This document shows, piece by piece, positions 39,924-49,386 of a stretch of DNA of 64,000 bases. Location of the stretch: the NCBI GenBank assembly GCA_035691285.1, contig DASSJI010000003.1:1-64000 (forward strand), read 5' to 3'. The translations under genes and the position numbers were made by a program. Numbering within the stretch: the first letter of the stretch is position 1; each line of letters begins with the position of its first letter. The notes beneath the pieces are model-generated. The model was not told where the DNA came from, searched no databases, and saw only the letters and a list, made by a program, of their open reading frames with translations. Source of the stretch: DATFEN01 sp035691285 (GTDB lineage: Bacteria > Acidobacteriota > Vicinamibacteria > Fen-336).

Positions 39924-40904
39924 ATGGCGGGTCCGATTCTGACGTTCGCGGAGGTCCGGGACGGCAAGCTGCGCCGCTCGTCGCTCGAGGCGCTCTCCGT
40001 GGCCCGGAGCCTGGCGGCGAGTGGAGGCGCAGTCGCCACGGTGGTGGTCGGCAGCGGCCTGTCCGAGCACGTCGCCGAGCTGGGACGCAACGGTGCCGAC
40101 ACGGTCCACGTCTTCGACGCCCCGGAGCTCGCGGCGTACGCCACCGAACCCTATGCGCGGGCCATGGCCAAGGTGATCGAGGCCACGAAGCCGTGGGCGG
40201 TGCTCCTCCCGTTCACCGCCCTGGGCAAGGACCTGGCGCCCCGTGTCGCGGCCCGGGTGGGGGCGGGCCTCGTCTCCGACTGCGTCGCGCTCGGCGTCAG
40301 GGAGGGCCGCCTCGAGGCGCGGCGTCCGATGTACGCGGGCAAGGCCTACGCCACGGTGCGCTGGGAGGGCGAGCCCCAGATGGCGACGCTGCGCGCGAAC
40401 GTGTTCCCCCTCGCGCCTCCCGATGCCTCCCGCAAGGCGGCCGTGGTGAAGGAGGAGGTGGACGTCGCGGCCCGCGCGAGGGTGACGGGCGTGCAGGCCG
40501 CCGCCGAGGGCAAGCTGGAGCTGAGCGAGGCCCAGGTCATCGTCTCGGGCGGCCGCGGCCTCCAGGGGCCGGAGAACTTCCATCTGGTTTCCGCGCTGGG
40601 CGAGGCGTTCGGGGCGGCCGTGGGCGCGTCGCGGGCGGTGGTCGACGCCGGGTGGGTCGACCATCAGATGCAGGTCGGGCAGACGGGGAAGACCGTGTCG
40701 CCGCAGCTCTACATCGCGTGCGGGATCTCGGGAGCGATCCAGCACCTGGCCGGAATGTCATCGTCCAAGGTGATCGTGGCGATCAACAAGGACGCCGACG
40801 CGCCGATCTTCAAGGTCGCGAACTACGGCATCCTCGGCGACGTCTTCCAGGTGCTGCCCAAGCTGACCGAGGCGGCCAGGGAGTACTTCGCGTCGAAGCG
40901 CTGA
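39924..40904 (+). CDS. etfA: Electron transfer flavoprotein, alpha subunit
   Basis: 326 residues. The C-terminal FAD domain has VSGGRGLQGPENF, GAAVGASRAVVDAGWV, QVGQTGKTVSPQLYIACGISGAIQHLAGM and INKDADAPIFKVANYGILGD, the canonical EtfA signature. The ATG lies one base after the etfB stop. It forms the FAD-bearing half of ETF. Confidence 0.95.
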   Translation: MAGPILTFAEVRDGKLRRSSLEALSVARSLAASGGAVATVVVGSGLSEHVAELGRNGADTVHVFDAPELAAYATEPYARAMAKVIEATKPWAVLLPFTALGKDLAPRVAARVGAGLVSDCVALGVREGRLEARRPMYAGKAYATVRWEGEPQMATLRANVFPLAPPDASRKAAVVKEEVDVAARARVTGVQAAAEGKLELSEAQVIVSGGRGLQGPENFHLVSALGEAFGAAVGASRAVVDAGWVDHQMQVGQTGKTVSPQLYIACGISGAIQHLAGMSSSKVIVAINKDADAPIFKVANYGILGDVFQVLPKLTEAAREYFASKR

Positions 40905-40925
40905 GGGCCGCGGGGACACGAGCCC

Positions 40926-42608
40926 ATGGGGGACAGGGAAGCACTCGAGACCGACGTCCTGATCGTAGGCGGCGGGCCGGCCGGGCTCGCGGCCGCGATC
41001 CGATTCAAGGACCTCCTCGACGCGCGCAACAAGGCGTCGCCGACGAAGCTCGAGGCCTCGGTGATGGTGATCGAGAAGGGCCCGGAAGCCGGGGCGCACA
41101 GCCTCTCGGGCGCCGTGCTCGATCCGATCGCGCTCAAGGAGCTGATCCCCGACTTCGCCGCGAAGGGCGCTCCGGTCACGACCGAGGTGACCGAGGACCA
41201 CGTCTACTTGCTCACGGCCCGCGGCAAGCTCAGGCTGCCCATCGTCCCGCCGCCTCTCCAGAACCACGGCAACTACGTCATCAGCCTCAACCAGCTCGTG
41301 AAGTGGCTGGCCCAGCAAGCCGAGGCGCGCGGCGTCGATGTCCTCGCCGGCTTCCCCGGCGCGGAGGTCCTCTACGAAGGCGACCGCGTCGTCGGCGTGC
41401 GCACCGGCGACAAGGGCATCGACAAGCACGGCCAGAAGAAGGGCAACTACGAGCCGGGCGTCGACCTGCGCGCGAAGGTCACGATCCTCGCCGAAGGGGC
41501 GCGGGGCAGCCTGACGAAGCAGCTCGTCCCGCGCCTGAAGCTCGACGCGGGCCGCTTCCCGCAGGTCTACACGATCGGCCTCAAGGAGCTCTGGGAAGTG
41601 CCCAGGGGCCGGCTCGGGAAGGGCGCGGTCATCCACACGATGGGCTTCCCGCTGGACAGCCGCACGTTCGGGGGCGGGTTCATCTACGGACTGACCGAGG
41701 AGCGGATCTCCGTCGGGCTCGTGGTCGGACTCGACTACCGCGACCCCTTCCTCGACCCCCATGGCCTCTTCCAGCGAATGAAGGAGCATCCGCTCGTCCG
41801 GCCGCTCCTCGACGGCGGCAAGATGCTGCGCTACGGGGCGCGCGCCATCACGGAGGGCGGCTACTACTCGATTCCGAGGACCTACGCCGACGGCGTGCTC
41901 CTGGCGGGCGAGGCGGCGGGCTTCCTGAACGCCATGCGCCTGAAGGGCATCCATCTCGCCCTCAAGACCGGGATGCTGGCGGCCGAGACGGCGCTCGAGG
42001 CCCTCGTTGCCGGCGACACCTCGGCCGCGACGCTCAAGACCTTCGAGGACAAGGTGAGCGCGTCCTACGTGCGGGCCGAGCTCTGGAAGGTGCGCAACTT
42101 CCACCAGGGCTTCAAGCACGGGCTGTGGGCCGGCCTGCTTCACAGCGGGCTCCAGATGTTCACGGGTGGACGCGGCCTCGTCGATCCCCTGTCGCCTTCG
42201 AAGGGCTACGCGGAGATCCACAAGCTCGCGGACTTCTACGGGAGCGGAACCCGGCGGGAGAGCTTCGAGCGGAGGAAGATGGACGGACGGCTCACCTTCG
42301 ACCGCCTCACCGACGTCTACCACTCGGGGACGAAGCACGACGAGGACCAGCCCGCGCACCTGCACGTGGCCGACACGAGCATCTGCGAGACGAGGTGCCG
42401 CGAGGAATACGGCAATCCCTGCGAGAAGTTCTGCCCCGCAGCCGTCTACGAGATGGTGCCCAGGGCCGACGACCCGAAGGCCCTCCGCCTCCAGATCAAC
42501 TTCTCCAACTGCGTCCACTGCAAGACCTGCGACGTGATGGACCCGTACCAGGTCATCACCTGGGTGACGCCCGAAGGCGGAGGCGGACCGCGCTACGAAG
42601 ACCTGTAA
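40926..42608 (+). CDS. Electron-transfer flavoprotein:ubiquinone oxidoreductase
   Basis: 560 residues, normal length. FAD motif VLIVGGGPAGLAAAIRFKD is near residue 12, followed by GAHSLSGAVLDP. The C-terminal 4Fe-4S module has Cys in NCVHCKTCDVMDP plus an earlier CEKFCPAAVYE. It sends electrons from ETF into the quinone pool at the inner membrane. With etfBA and the thiolase cluster it supports aerobic or respiratory fatty- or amino-acid oxidation. Confidence 0.94.
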   Translation: MGDREALETDVLIVGGGPAGLAAAIRFKDLLDARNKASPTKLEASVMVIEKGPEAGAHSLSGAVLDPIALKELIPDFAAKGAPVTTEVTEDHVYLLTARGKLRLPIVPPPLQNHGNYVISLNQLVKWLAQQAEARGVDVLAGFPGAEVLYEGDRVVGVRTGDKGIDKHGQKKGNYEPGVDLRAKVTILAEGARGSLTKQLVPRLKLDAGRFPQVYTIGLKELWEVPRGRLGKGAVIHTMGFPLDSRTFGGGFIYGLTEERISVGLVVGLDYRDPFLDPHGLFQRMKEHPLVRPLLDGGKMLRYGARAITEGGYYSIPRTYADGVLLAGEAAGFLNAMRLKGIHLALKTGMLAAETALEALVAGDTSAATLKTFEDKVSASYVRAELWKVRNFHQGFKHGLWAGLLHSGLQMFTGGRGLVDPLSPSKGYAEIHKLADFYGSGTRRESFERRKMDGRLTFDRLTDVYHSGTKHDEDQPAHLHVADTSICETRCREEYGNPCEKFCPAAVYEMVPRADDPKALRLQINFSNCVHCKTCDVMDPYQVITWVTPEGGGGPRYEDL

Positions 42609-42632
42609 GGCCGCCGGCGAGGTTCGCGAGCA

Positions 42633-42638
42633 TATGAT
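42633..42638 (+). promoter_or_regulatory. -10-like element TATGAT immediately before the serine dehydratase gene
   Basis: TATGAT ends 6 bases before the GTG start at 42645, the same spacing as at four other genes here. No -35 or Shine-Dalgarno sequence is visible, so a leaderless mRNA is suggested. Confidence 0.4.
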
Positions 42639-42644
42639 GGTGCC

Positions 42645-44051
42645 GTGATCTCCGTCTTCGACCTCTTCAAGGTCGGCATCGGCCCTTCGAGCTCCCACAC
42701 CGTTGGCCCGATGAAGGCGGCGCGGCTGTTCGCCCAGGGCCTCGCGAGCGACGGGATGCTGGACGCTGCCTGGGCGGTGGAGGCGGAACTCTACGGGAGC
42801 CTCGGCGCGACGGGGAGGGGCCACGGCAGCGACAAGGCCGTGATCCTCGGCCTGCTCGGGGAGACCCCCGAGGGCGTCGACGTCGCGAGGATCCCTGACC
42901 TGGTGGCGCGGGTCCGCTCGACCGAGCGCCTCGCCGTCCTGGGGCGCCGCGAGATCGCCTGGAAGGACGCGGACCACCTGCGCTTCCTCCGGCAGAGCCT
43001 GCCCTTCCACGCAAACGCGATGCGCTTCACCTCGCTCGACAAGGACGGAGCCGTGCTGCGCGCGCGAATCTACTACTCTGTGGGGGGCGGGTTCGTGGTC
43101 GACCAGGAGACGGCGCACGGAGCGCCGGTCGAGGCCGACGGACCGCGCGTCCCGTTCCCGTTCCAGAGCGGAGACGGCCTGCTCGAGCTCTGCCGTGCCC
43201 ACGGCCTCCGCATCAGCGACCTGATGCTGGCCAACGAGATGGTCCTGCGCGCCGAGCCGGAGGTGAGGGCCGGCCTCTTGCGCCTGTGGGACGTGATGCA
43301 GGAGTGCGTCCGGCGCGGGTGCAACGAGGAGGGGATCCTCCCCGGGGGCCTGAAGGTGAGGCGCCGTGCGCCCGATCTCTACCGCCGCCTCCTGGCCAGC
43401 CCCGAGGCGTCCCTGCGCGACCCGCTGACGGCGATGGACTGGGTGAACCTCTACGCCCTGGCGGTGAACGAGGAGAACGCCGCGGGCGGGCGCATCGTGA
43501 CGGCGCCGACCAACGGAGCCGCGGGCATCCTGCCGGCCGTCCTGCACTACTACGCGCGCTTCGTGCCCGGCGCGAGCGACGACGGCGTCGTGCGCTTCCT
43601 GCTCACCGCAGGCGCGATCGGCGCCCTCTACAAGAAGAACGCGTCGATCAGCGGCGCCGAGGTCGGCTGCCAGGGCGAGGTGGGCTCGGCCTGCTCGATG
43701 GCGGCCGGCGCCCTGGCCGAGGTCATGGGCGGCACGCCGGAGCAGGCCGAGAACGCCGCCGAGATCGCCATGGAGCACAACCTGGGCCTGACCTGCGACC
43801 CGATCGGCGGCCTCGTCCAGGTGCCGTGCATCGAACGCAACGCCATGGCCTCGGTCAAGGCGATCAACGCCGCGCGGATGGCGCTGCGCGGCGACGGGGT
43901 CCACTTCGTCTCCCTCGACAAGGTCATCAAGACCATGCGCGACACCGGAGCCGACATGAAGGACAAGTACAAGGAGACGGCGCGCGGCGGGCTCGCGCTC
44001 CACGTGCTCGAGGCGCCTCTCGACTTCAGCGTGAACCACCCCGAGTGCTGA
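42645..44051 (+). CDS. sdaA: L-serine ammonia-lyase, iron-sulfur, single chain
   Basis: 468 residues, matching the one-chain (type II) enzymes in which beta and alpha domains are fused. N-terminal SVFDLFKVGIGPSSSHTVGP is diagnostic. Cluster cysteines are in GCQGEVGSACSMAAG and LTCDPIGGLVQVPCIERNA. It deaminates serine to pyruvate. The GTG start lies 6 bases after TATGAT. The next gene follows one base after the stop. Confidence 0.94.
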   Translation: MISVFDLFKVGIGPSSSHTVGPMKAARLFAQGLASDGMLDAAWAVEAELYGSLGATGRGHGSDKAVILGLLGETPEGVDVARIPDLVARVRSTERLAVLGRREIAWKDADHLRFLRQSLPFHANAMRFTSLDKDGAVLRARIYYSVGGGFVVDQETAHGAPVEADGPRVPFPFQSGDGLLELCRAHGLRISDLMLANEMVLRAEPEVRAGLLRLWDVMQECVRRGCNEEGILPGGLKVRRRAPDLYRRLLASPEASLRDPLTAMDWVNLYALAVNEENAAGGRIVTAPTNGAAGILPAVLHYYARFVPGASDDGVVRFLLTAGAIGALYKKNASISGAEVGCQGEVGSACSMAAGALAEVMGGTPEQAENAAEIAMEHNLGLTCDPIGGLVQVPCIERNAMASVKAINAARMALRGDGVHFVSLDKVIKTMRDTGADMKDKYKETARGGLALHVLEAPLDFSVNHPEC

Positions 44052-44052
44052 G

Positions 44053-45081
44053 GTGAGCCTGCGGGTCGGGCTCTACGACGACCCGCTGTTCCGTCGGCAC
44101 GATGCCGGCCCCGGCCACCCGGAGCGGCCCGAGCGGCTCGACGCGCTCCGGCGTGGCCTGGCCGAGAGCGGCCAGGAGGAGGCCCTCGACCGGCTCGCGC
44201 CTCCGGAGGCGACGCGGGAGTCCCTCGAGCGGGTGCACACCCGTCGTCACGTGGACGAGATCCTGGCGACCCGGGGCCGGACCGTCCGCTTCGACGCCGA
44301 CACGCAGGCGGGCCCCGAGTCCTGCGCCGCGGCGCTGCGCGCCGCGGGAGCCGTGACCGACGCCGTGGACCGCGTCCTGGACGGGCGCCTGGACCGGGCG
44401 TTCTGCGCCGTCCGGCCCCCGGGGCACCATGCCGAGGCGGAGCGCGCCATGGGCTTCTGCTACCTCAACAACGTCGCGGTCGGCGCGGCCCAGGCGCTGG
44501 CCCGGGGTCTCGACCGCGTGCTCGTGGTGGACTTCGACGTCCACCACGGCAACGGCACGCAGGCGGCGTTCTGGAGCGACCCGCGCGTCCTCTACGTCTC
44601 CTCGCATCAGTATCCGTTCTACCCGGGGAGCGGAGCGCCCCAGGAGACGGGGGCGGGGAAGGGGCGTGGGTTCACCGTGAACCTGGCGCTGCCCGCCGGC
44701 TGCGGCGACGCGGAGTATGCGGCCCTCTACCACCACGTCGTCGTGCGCATCGGCCGGAGCTTCGATCCGCAGCTCGTGCTCGTGTCGGCAGGCTTCGACG
44801 CGCACGTCGACGACCCGCTGGCCGGCATGCGGCTGACGCCGTCCGGGTTCGGCGAGGTGATGTCGGCCTGCCTGGCCACGGCCGAAGGAGCGGCCCGCGG
44901 CCGCGTGGTCGTGGCCCTCGAGGGAGGCTACGACCTCGACGGCATCGCGGCCTCGGCGGCGGAGGTCGTCCGGCGGCTGCGCGGCGGCGCCGCGCCGGCA
45001 CCATCGGTCGAGTCCCCTTCGGCGGACCGGCTCGCAGGCAAGTACCGGCGCTTCTTCGCCGACTACTGGCCGCTCGACTAG
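44053..45081 (+). CDS. Histone deacetylase family protein (class II-like)
   Basis: 342 residues. Arginase/deacetylase-fold Zn enzyme: HPERPERLDAL at the N-terminus, RPPGHHAEAERAMGFCYLNN with the His-His charge relay, and zinc ligands in VDFDVHHGNGTQ and SAGFDAHVDDPL. Bacterial members deacetylate acetylated amines such as polyamines or acetyl-lysine. AcuC-like enzymes activate acetyl-CoA synthetase, and an acs gene lies at 60397, though not adjacent. The GTG start almost abuts sdaA. The substrate is not predictable. Confidence 0.88.
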   Translation: MSLRVGLYDDPLFRRHDAGPGHPERPERLDALRRGLAESGQEEALDRLAPPEATRESLERVHTRRHVDEILATRGRTVRFDADTQAGPESCAAALRAAGAVTDAVDRVLDGRLDRAFCAVRPPGHHAEAERAMGFCYLNNVAVGAAQALARGLDRVLVVDFDVHHGNGTQAAFWSDPRVLYVSSHQYPFYPGSGAPQETGAGKGRGFTVNLALPAGCGDAEYAALYHHVVVRIGRSFDPQLVLVSAGFDAHVDDPLAGMRLTPSGFGEVMSACLATAEGAARGRVVVALEGGYDLDGIAASAAEVVRRLRGGAAPAPSVESPSADRLAGKYRRFFADYWPLD

Positions 45082-45111
45082 GCGCCAGGACGCTCCCGGC
45101 GCCGCCCGTGG

Positions 45112-45117
45112 TAGCAT
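45112..45117 (+). promoter_or_regulatory. -10-like element TAGCAT upstream of leuS
   Basis: TAGCATCG lies 26 bases before the leuS ATG, within a 62-base gap. There is no convincing -35. Confidence 0.35.
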
Positions 45118-45143
45118 CGCATTTCGTTCGCCTGCCTAGGCTT

Positions 45144-47609
45144 ATGAGCGATTACGACTTCGAGGAAATCGAGACGCGCTGGCAGAAGCGCTGGGCCGCG
45201 GCGCGGACGTTCGAGGTGACCGAGGACCCGACCCGTCCGAAGTTCTACTGCCTGGAGATGCTCCCGTACCCGTCCGGGGACATCCACGTCGGCCACGTCC
45301 GGAACTACTGCATCACCGACGTGGTCGCACGCTACAGGCGGATGCGCGGCTTCAACGTGATGCACCCGATCGGCTGGGACGCCCTGGGCCTGCCCGCCGA
45401 GAACGCGGCGATCCAGCGGGGCGTGCACCCCGAGAAGTGGACCCGGGACAACATCGCGGGGATGAAGCGCCAGCTCCAGCGCCTGGGCTTCAGCTACCCC
45501 TGGAGCCGGGAGATCGCGAGCTGCGATCCCGAGTACTACCGCTGGAACCAGTGGTTCTTCCTGCGGATGCTCGAGCGGGGCATCGCCTATCGCAAGAAGG
45601 CCCCGGTCAACTGGTGCCCCTCGTGCCTCACCGTCCTCGCCAACGAGCAGGCCGAGGGCGGGGAGTGCTGGCGCTGCCACTCGCGCATCGAGGAGCGCGA
45701 GATGGAGCAGTGGTTCCTCCGGATCACGGCCTACCAGGACGAGCTGGTCGACGACATGAAGCAGCTCCCGGCCTGGCCGGAGCGCGTCCTCCTCCAGCAG
45801 CGCAACTGGGTCGGCCGGTCGCCCGGCGCCGAGGTGGACTTCCCGGTCGAGGGCGGCGCTCCGCTCAGGGTGTTCACGACGCGCATCGACACCATCTACG
45901 GCGCGACGTTCATGGTCCTGGCGCCCGAGCATCCCCAGGCGGCCGCGCTGCTCCGGACCGACGAGGCGCAACTGGCGGTGGCGAGGCTCCGGGCCCAGGA
46001 CCGGCGCGCCCGGCTGTCGGGCCAGCTCGAGAAGGAGGGCGTCTTCACCGGGACCCACGCGGTGAACCCCTTCAGCGGCGAGCGCATCCCGATCTGGATC
46101 GGGAACTTCGTGCTGATGGGCTACGGCACGGGGGCGATCATGGCCGTGCCGGCCCACGACCAGCGCGACTTCGAGTTCGCGCGGAAGTACGGGATCCCGA
46201 TCCGCGTCGTGATCCAGCCCGAGGGGACGAAGCTCGAGGCCGCCGCCCTCGAGGCGGCATACGACGGGCCGGGTCGCGCGGTGGCGAGCGGTCCGTTCGA
46301 CGGCCTCGCGGTCGAGGACGCCATCGCGAGGATGACGGCCCATGCCGAGGCGAAGGGCTTCGGCCGCGCCGCGGTCAGCTACCGCCTCAAGGACTGGCTG
46401 GTGAGCCGCCAGCGCTACTGGGGCACGCCCATCCCGGTCGTGTACTGCCCCAGGGACGGCATGGTCGGCGTGCCGGACGATCAGCTCCCGGTCGTGCTGC
46501 CCAGGGACGCCCCGTTCACCGGCGAAGGCGGAAACCCCCTCGAGAAGGTGAAGGAGTTCGTGAACGCGACCTGTCCGAGGTGCGGGGGAGCGGCCCGGCG
46601 CGAGACCGACACCATGGACACCTTCGTCGACTCGTCCTGGTACTTCTACCGCTACCTCTCGCCCGGAAAGGACGACGGGCCGGTGGACCCGCGCGCGGTT
46701 CGCTACTGGTTCCCGATCGACCTCTACGTGGGCGGCATCGAGCACGCGATCCTGCACCTCGTCTACGCGCGCTTCTGGACCAAGGTGATGCGGGACCTCG
46801 GCCTCGTCACCTTCGACGAGCCCGTGGTGCGGCTCTTCCCCCAGGGAATGGTGCACAAGGACGGCGAGGTCATGTCCAAGTCCAGGGGCAACACCGTCGC
46901 CCCGGACGCCATCGTCGCGAAGTACGGGGCCGACACGCTGCGGCTCTACATCCTCTTCCAGGCGCCGCCCTCGGACTCCCTCGAGTGGAACGACGCGCAG
47001 ATCAAGGGCGCCGCGGACTTCGTCAGGAAGGTCTGGCGGCTCGTGGACCGCCACGCGGGCCACTTCGCGGCGGAGGTCCGCGCGAAGATGCCGGCGGAGC
47101 TGACCCCCGCGGCGAGGCAGCTGCGCCGCCGCGTGCACCAGACCATCCAGCGCGTCACCGGCGACATCGAGGACCGCCTCAAGCTGAACACCGCGGTCGC
47201 CGCGCTCATGGAGCTCAACAACGAGATCGCCCGCGTCGAGGCCGAGGTGGCCCAGGGCCCCATGCGCCCCGTGCTGCTCGAGGCCGTCGAGACGCTGATC
47301 CTCCTGCTCTCGCCCTTCGCGCCGCACGTCTGCGAGGAGCTGTGGAAGCGCCTGGGCCGCCGTTTCCCCCTCGTCCACCGCAATTGGCCCGTGGCGAGGC
47401 CGGAGCTGGCCAGGGAGGACGAGGTCGAGCTGGCCGTCCAGATCAACGGCAAGGTGCGCTCGCGGATCACCGTGGCGGCGAGCGCCTCCGAGGAAGACGT
47501 CCGGGGCAAGGCGCTCGGCGATCCCAAGGTTCGGGAAGCGATCTCGGGCAAGGATCTGGCCAAGGTCGTCGTCGTGCCCGGGCGCCTCGTGAGCCTGGTG
47601 GTGAAGTGA
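45144..47609 (+). CDS. leuS: Leucyl-tRNA synthetase
   Basis: 821 residues. Class I motifs HVGH (48-51) and VMSKS (576-580). Zn module PVNWCPSCLTVLANEQ with CWRC. CP1 editing domain with TTRIDTIYGATF and GYGTGAIMAVPAHDQRDFEF. Tryptophan-rich RQRYWGTPIPVVYC. A C-terminal tRNA-binding extension is present. ATG at 45144 gives the standard YDFEEIETRWQKRW start. The stop overlaps the lptE start, and leuS-lptE-holA is a conserved order. Confidence 0.96.
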   Translation: MSDYDFEEIETRWQKRWAAARTFEVTEDPTRPKFYCLEMLPYPSGDIHVGHVRNYCITDVVARYRRMRGFNVMHPIGWDALGLPAENAAIQRGVHPEKWTRDNIAGMKRQLQRLGFSYPWSREIASCDPEYYRWNQWFFLRMLERGIAYRKKAPVNWCPSCLTVLANEQAEGGECWRCHSRIEEREMEQWFLRITAYQDELVDDMKQLPAWPERVLLQQRNWVGRSPGAEVDFPVEGGAPLRVFTTRIDTIYGATFMVLAPEHPQAAALLRTDEAQLAVARLRAQDRRARLSGQLEKEGVFTGTHAVNPFSGERIPIWIGNFVLMGYGTGAIMAVPAHDQRDFEFARKYGIPIRVVIQPEGTKLEAAALEAAYDGPGRAVASGPFDGLAVEDAIARMTAHAEAKGFGRAAVSYRLKDWLVSRQRYWGTPIPVVYCPRDGMVGVPDDQLPVVLPRDAPFTGEGGNPLEKVKEFVNATCPRCGGAARRETDTMDTFVDSSWYFYRYLSPGKDDGPVDPRAVRYWFPIDLYVGGIEHAILHLVYARFWTKVMRDLGLVTFDEPVVRLFPQGMVHKDGEVMSKSRGNTVAPDAIVAKYGADTLRLYILFQAPPSDSLEWNDAQIKGAADFVRKVWRLVDRHAGHFAAEVRAKMPAELTPAARQLRRRVHQTIQRVTGDIEDRLKLNTAVAALMELNNEIARVEAEVAQGPMRPVLLEAVETLILLLSPFAPHVCEELWKRLGRRFPLVHRNWPVARPELAREDEVELAVQINGKVRSRITVAASASEEDVRGKALGDPKVREAISGKDLAKVVVVPGRLVSLVVK

Positions 47610-48133
47610 GGCGGCGGGACGCGCTCGTGGCCATGGGGGCCGGGCTCCTGGGAGGCTGCGGCTACGCCCTCGAGGGCCGCGGGATCTCCGTGGATCCGAG
47701 CATCAAGAAGGTCGGCGTGCCGCTGTTCAAGGACGAGACGGGCAAGCCGGGCCTCGACCAGAAGATCACCGACAAGGTCATCGAGGAGCTCCTGCGGCGC
47801 GGCCGCTTCAATGTGGTGCAGACCGCGACCGGCGTGGACGCCGTCGTGGACGGCACCCTGCTCAGCTACCACACCCAGCCGATCGGCTTCAGCCGCAGCG
47901 ACGGGACGCGCTCCGAGGCCAACCGCTACGTGGCGCTCCTGACCGCGCGGGTGCGCTACGCCAAACCCGACGCGGAGCAGCCGATCTGGGAATCCGAGGG
48001 CTTCACGCAGCGCGACGAGTACGACATCGGCGAGGACGCCGAGAGCTACTTCGACAGGGAGGAACAGGCCCAGGACCGCATGGCGGTGGCGTTCGCGAAG
48101 GCCGTGGTGGCGGCCATGCTGGAGGCCTTCTAG
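47606..48133 (+). CDS. lptE: LptE-like LPS-assembly lipoprotein
   Basis: 175 residues from GTG overlapping leuS. Lipobox LLGGC with acylated Cys near residue 18, followed by GYALEGRG, the usual mature LptE start (GCGYxL). The body has the alternating alpha/beta pattern VGVPLFKDETGKPGLDQKIT and VVDGTLLSY. LptE plugs the LptD barrel and helps place LPS in the outer membrane. Sequence is weakly conserved in this family, but the lipobox, size and position between leuS and holA support it. No lptD is in the window. Confidence 0.82.
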   Translation: MRRRDALVAMGAGLLGGCGYALEGRGISVDPSIKKVGVPLFKDETGKPGLDQKITDKVIEELLRRGRFNVVQTATGVDAVVDGTLLSYHTQPIGFSRSDGTRSEANRYVALLTARVRYAKPDAEQPIWESEGFTQRDEYDIGEDAESYFDREEQAQDRMAVAFAKAVVAAMLEAF

Positions 48134-49125
48134 TGGCGCGCTCCCGGGGCGCCCGCGTGTTCGCGATCCTCGGCGCCGACTCGTACCTGGCCGAGGAGGC
48201 CCTCGAGTCGCTGCTGCGGGAGGCGCTGGGCGAGGAGCGGGAGGCCGCGCTTCAGGTGCTGCGCGGCGACGAGACCACCTGGGCGCGGGTCCTCGATGCG
48301 GCACGGGCCCGGTCGCTCTTCGCCGCAAAGCGCGCCGTGGTGGTCCGCGGCGCCGAGGCGCTCAAGGGACCCGAGGACGAGCTGGCCGCGTACCTCGAGG
48401 ACCCGAATCCGGACGCGACGCTCGTCTTCATGGCCGCGAAGCCCGATCGGCGCAGGACGGCATGGAGGACGCTCCTCCAGGCGGCGGAGACGATCCCGGC
48501 CGAGCCGCTCAAAGGCGCAAGCCTACGCGCCCGGGTCAAAGACGAGCTCCGGCGCCGCAGGCTGCCCATGGAGCCCGAGGCCGCCGCAGAGCTCGTCGAG
48601 CGCGTGGGGCAGGACCTGCGCCGCCTGATGGGAGAGCTGGACAAGCTCGAGGCGTTCGCCGCCGGCGGCAAGGGCCTGACGGCCGAGGACGTGGCCGCGG
48701 TGCTCGGCCGCGGCTTCGCGCGGCCGTTCTGGCTCCTCGGCGACGCGCTCGCCGAGCGACGCACCGGCGATGCCCTGGGCCTGGCCCTGGGCCTCCTCGA
48801 GGACGGCGAAGAGGCCCCGCTGCTCGTCGGCGGGGCCTACCAGGCCCTGCGGCGGCTCTGGGGGCTGAAAGCCCTGCGCGCCTCCCGGGCCTCTCGGGAG
48901 GAGAAGCTGCAGCTGCTGCCGAAGAATCAGGCCTTCAAGCTCCCCGACCTCGAGCGCTCCGCCGAAGCGTGGACCGAAAGCGAGCTGCTCGAGGGGCGCC
49001 GGGCGCTGCGCACGGCGGATCGGCGCGTGAAGGTGGGCGGGAACCCCTCCGTCGCCCTGGCCGCGGCGATCGCGGAGGCTTGCCCGAAGGCGGGCGGCGC
49101 TAGGACCGCGCGCTCAGGCCGTTGA
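48133..49125 (+). CDS. holA: DNA polymerase III subunit delta
   Basis: 330 residues. The GTG start shares a base with the lptE stop. Delta is the clamp-loader wrench. Features: LGADSYLAEEALESLLREAL opening (clamp-interaction region), LVFMAAKPDRRRTAWRTLLQ, LVERVGQDLRRLMGELDKLEAFA (the best conserved segment) and a C-terminal helical collar. The last 26 bases overlap the convergent rpsT gene. Confidence 0.9.
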   Translation: MARSRGARVFAILGADSYLAEEALESLLREALGEEREAALQVLRGDETTWARVLDAARARSLFAAKRAVVVRGAEALKGPEDELAAYLEDPNPDATLVFMAAKPDRRRTAWRTLLQAAETIPAEPLKGASLRARVKDELRRRRLPMEPEAAAELVERVGQDLRRLMGELDKLEAFAAGGKGLTAEDVAAVLGRGFARPFWLLGDALAERRTGDALGLALGLLEDGEEAPLLVGGAYQALRRLWGLKALRASRASREEKLQLLPKNQAFKLPDLERSAEAWTESELLEGRRALRTADRRVKVGGNPSVALAAAIAEACPKAGGARTARSGR

Positions 49126-49372
49126 CGCGAGAGGCGAGGCGGCTCTTGTGACGGGAGCCGGTGTTGCGGTGGAGCACGCCCTTCTTGACCGCCTTGTCGA
49201 TGGCGCTCACCGTCGCGGGAAGGAGCGCCCTGGCGCCGGCGGCGTCGGCCTTGGCAATCGCCTCGCGGAGCCTCTTGATCTCGGTCTTGACCTGCGACAG
49301 GTTCCGGCGGTTGCGGGCCCGGCGCTTGAGGCTCTGCCTCATCTGCTTCAGGGCCGACGCGTGATGAGCCAC
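49100..49372 (-). CDS. rpsT: 30S ribosomal protein S20
   Basis: 90 residues, very basic, with AHHASALKQMRQSLKRRARNR and the C-terminal AVKKGVLHRNTGSRHKSRLA. The GTG start has AGGAGG about 6 bases upstream. Its own sigma70 promoter lies at 49409-49437. The 3' end overlaps holA by 26 bases in convergent orientation. Confidence 0.95.
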   Translation of the reverse strand: MAHHASALKQMRQSLKRRARNRRNLSQVKTEIKRLREAIAKADAAGARALLPATVSAIDKAVKKGVLHRNTGSRHKSRLASRVNGLSARS

Positions 49373-49386
49373 TCACATCCTCCTGC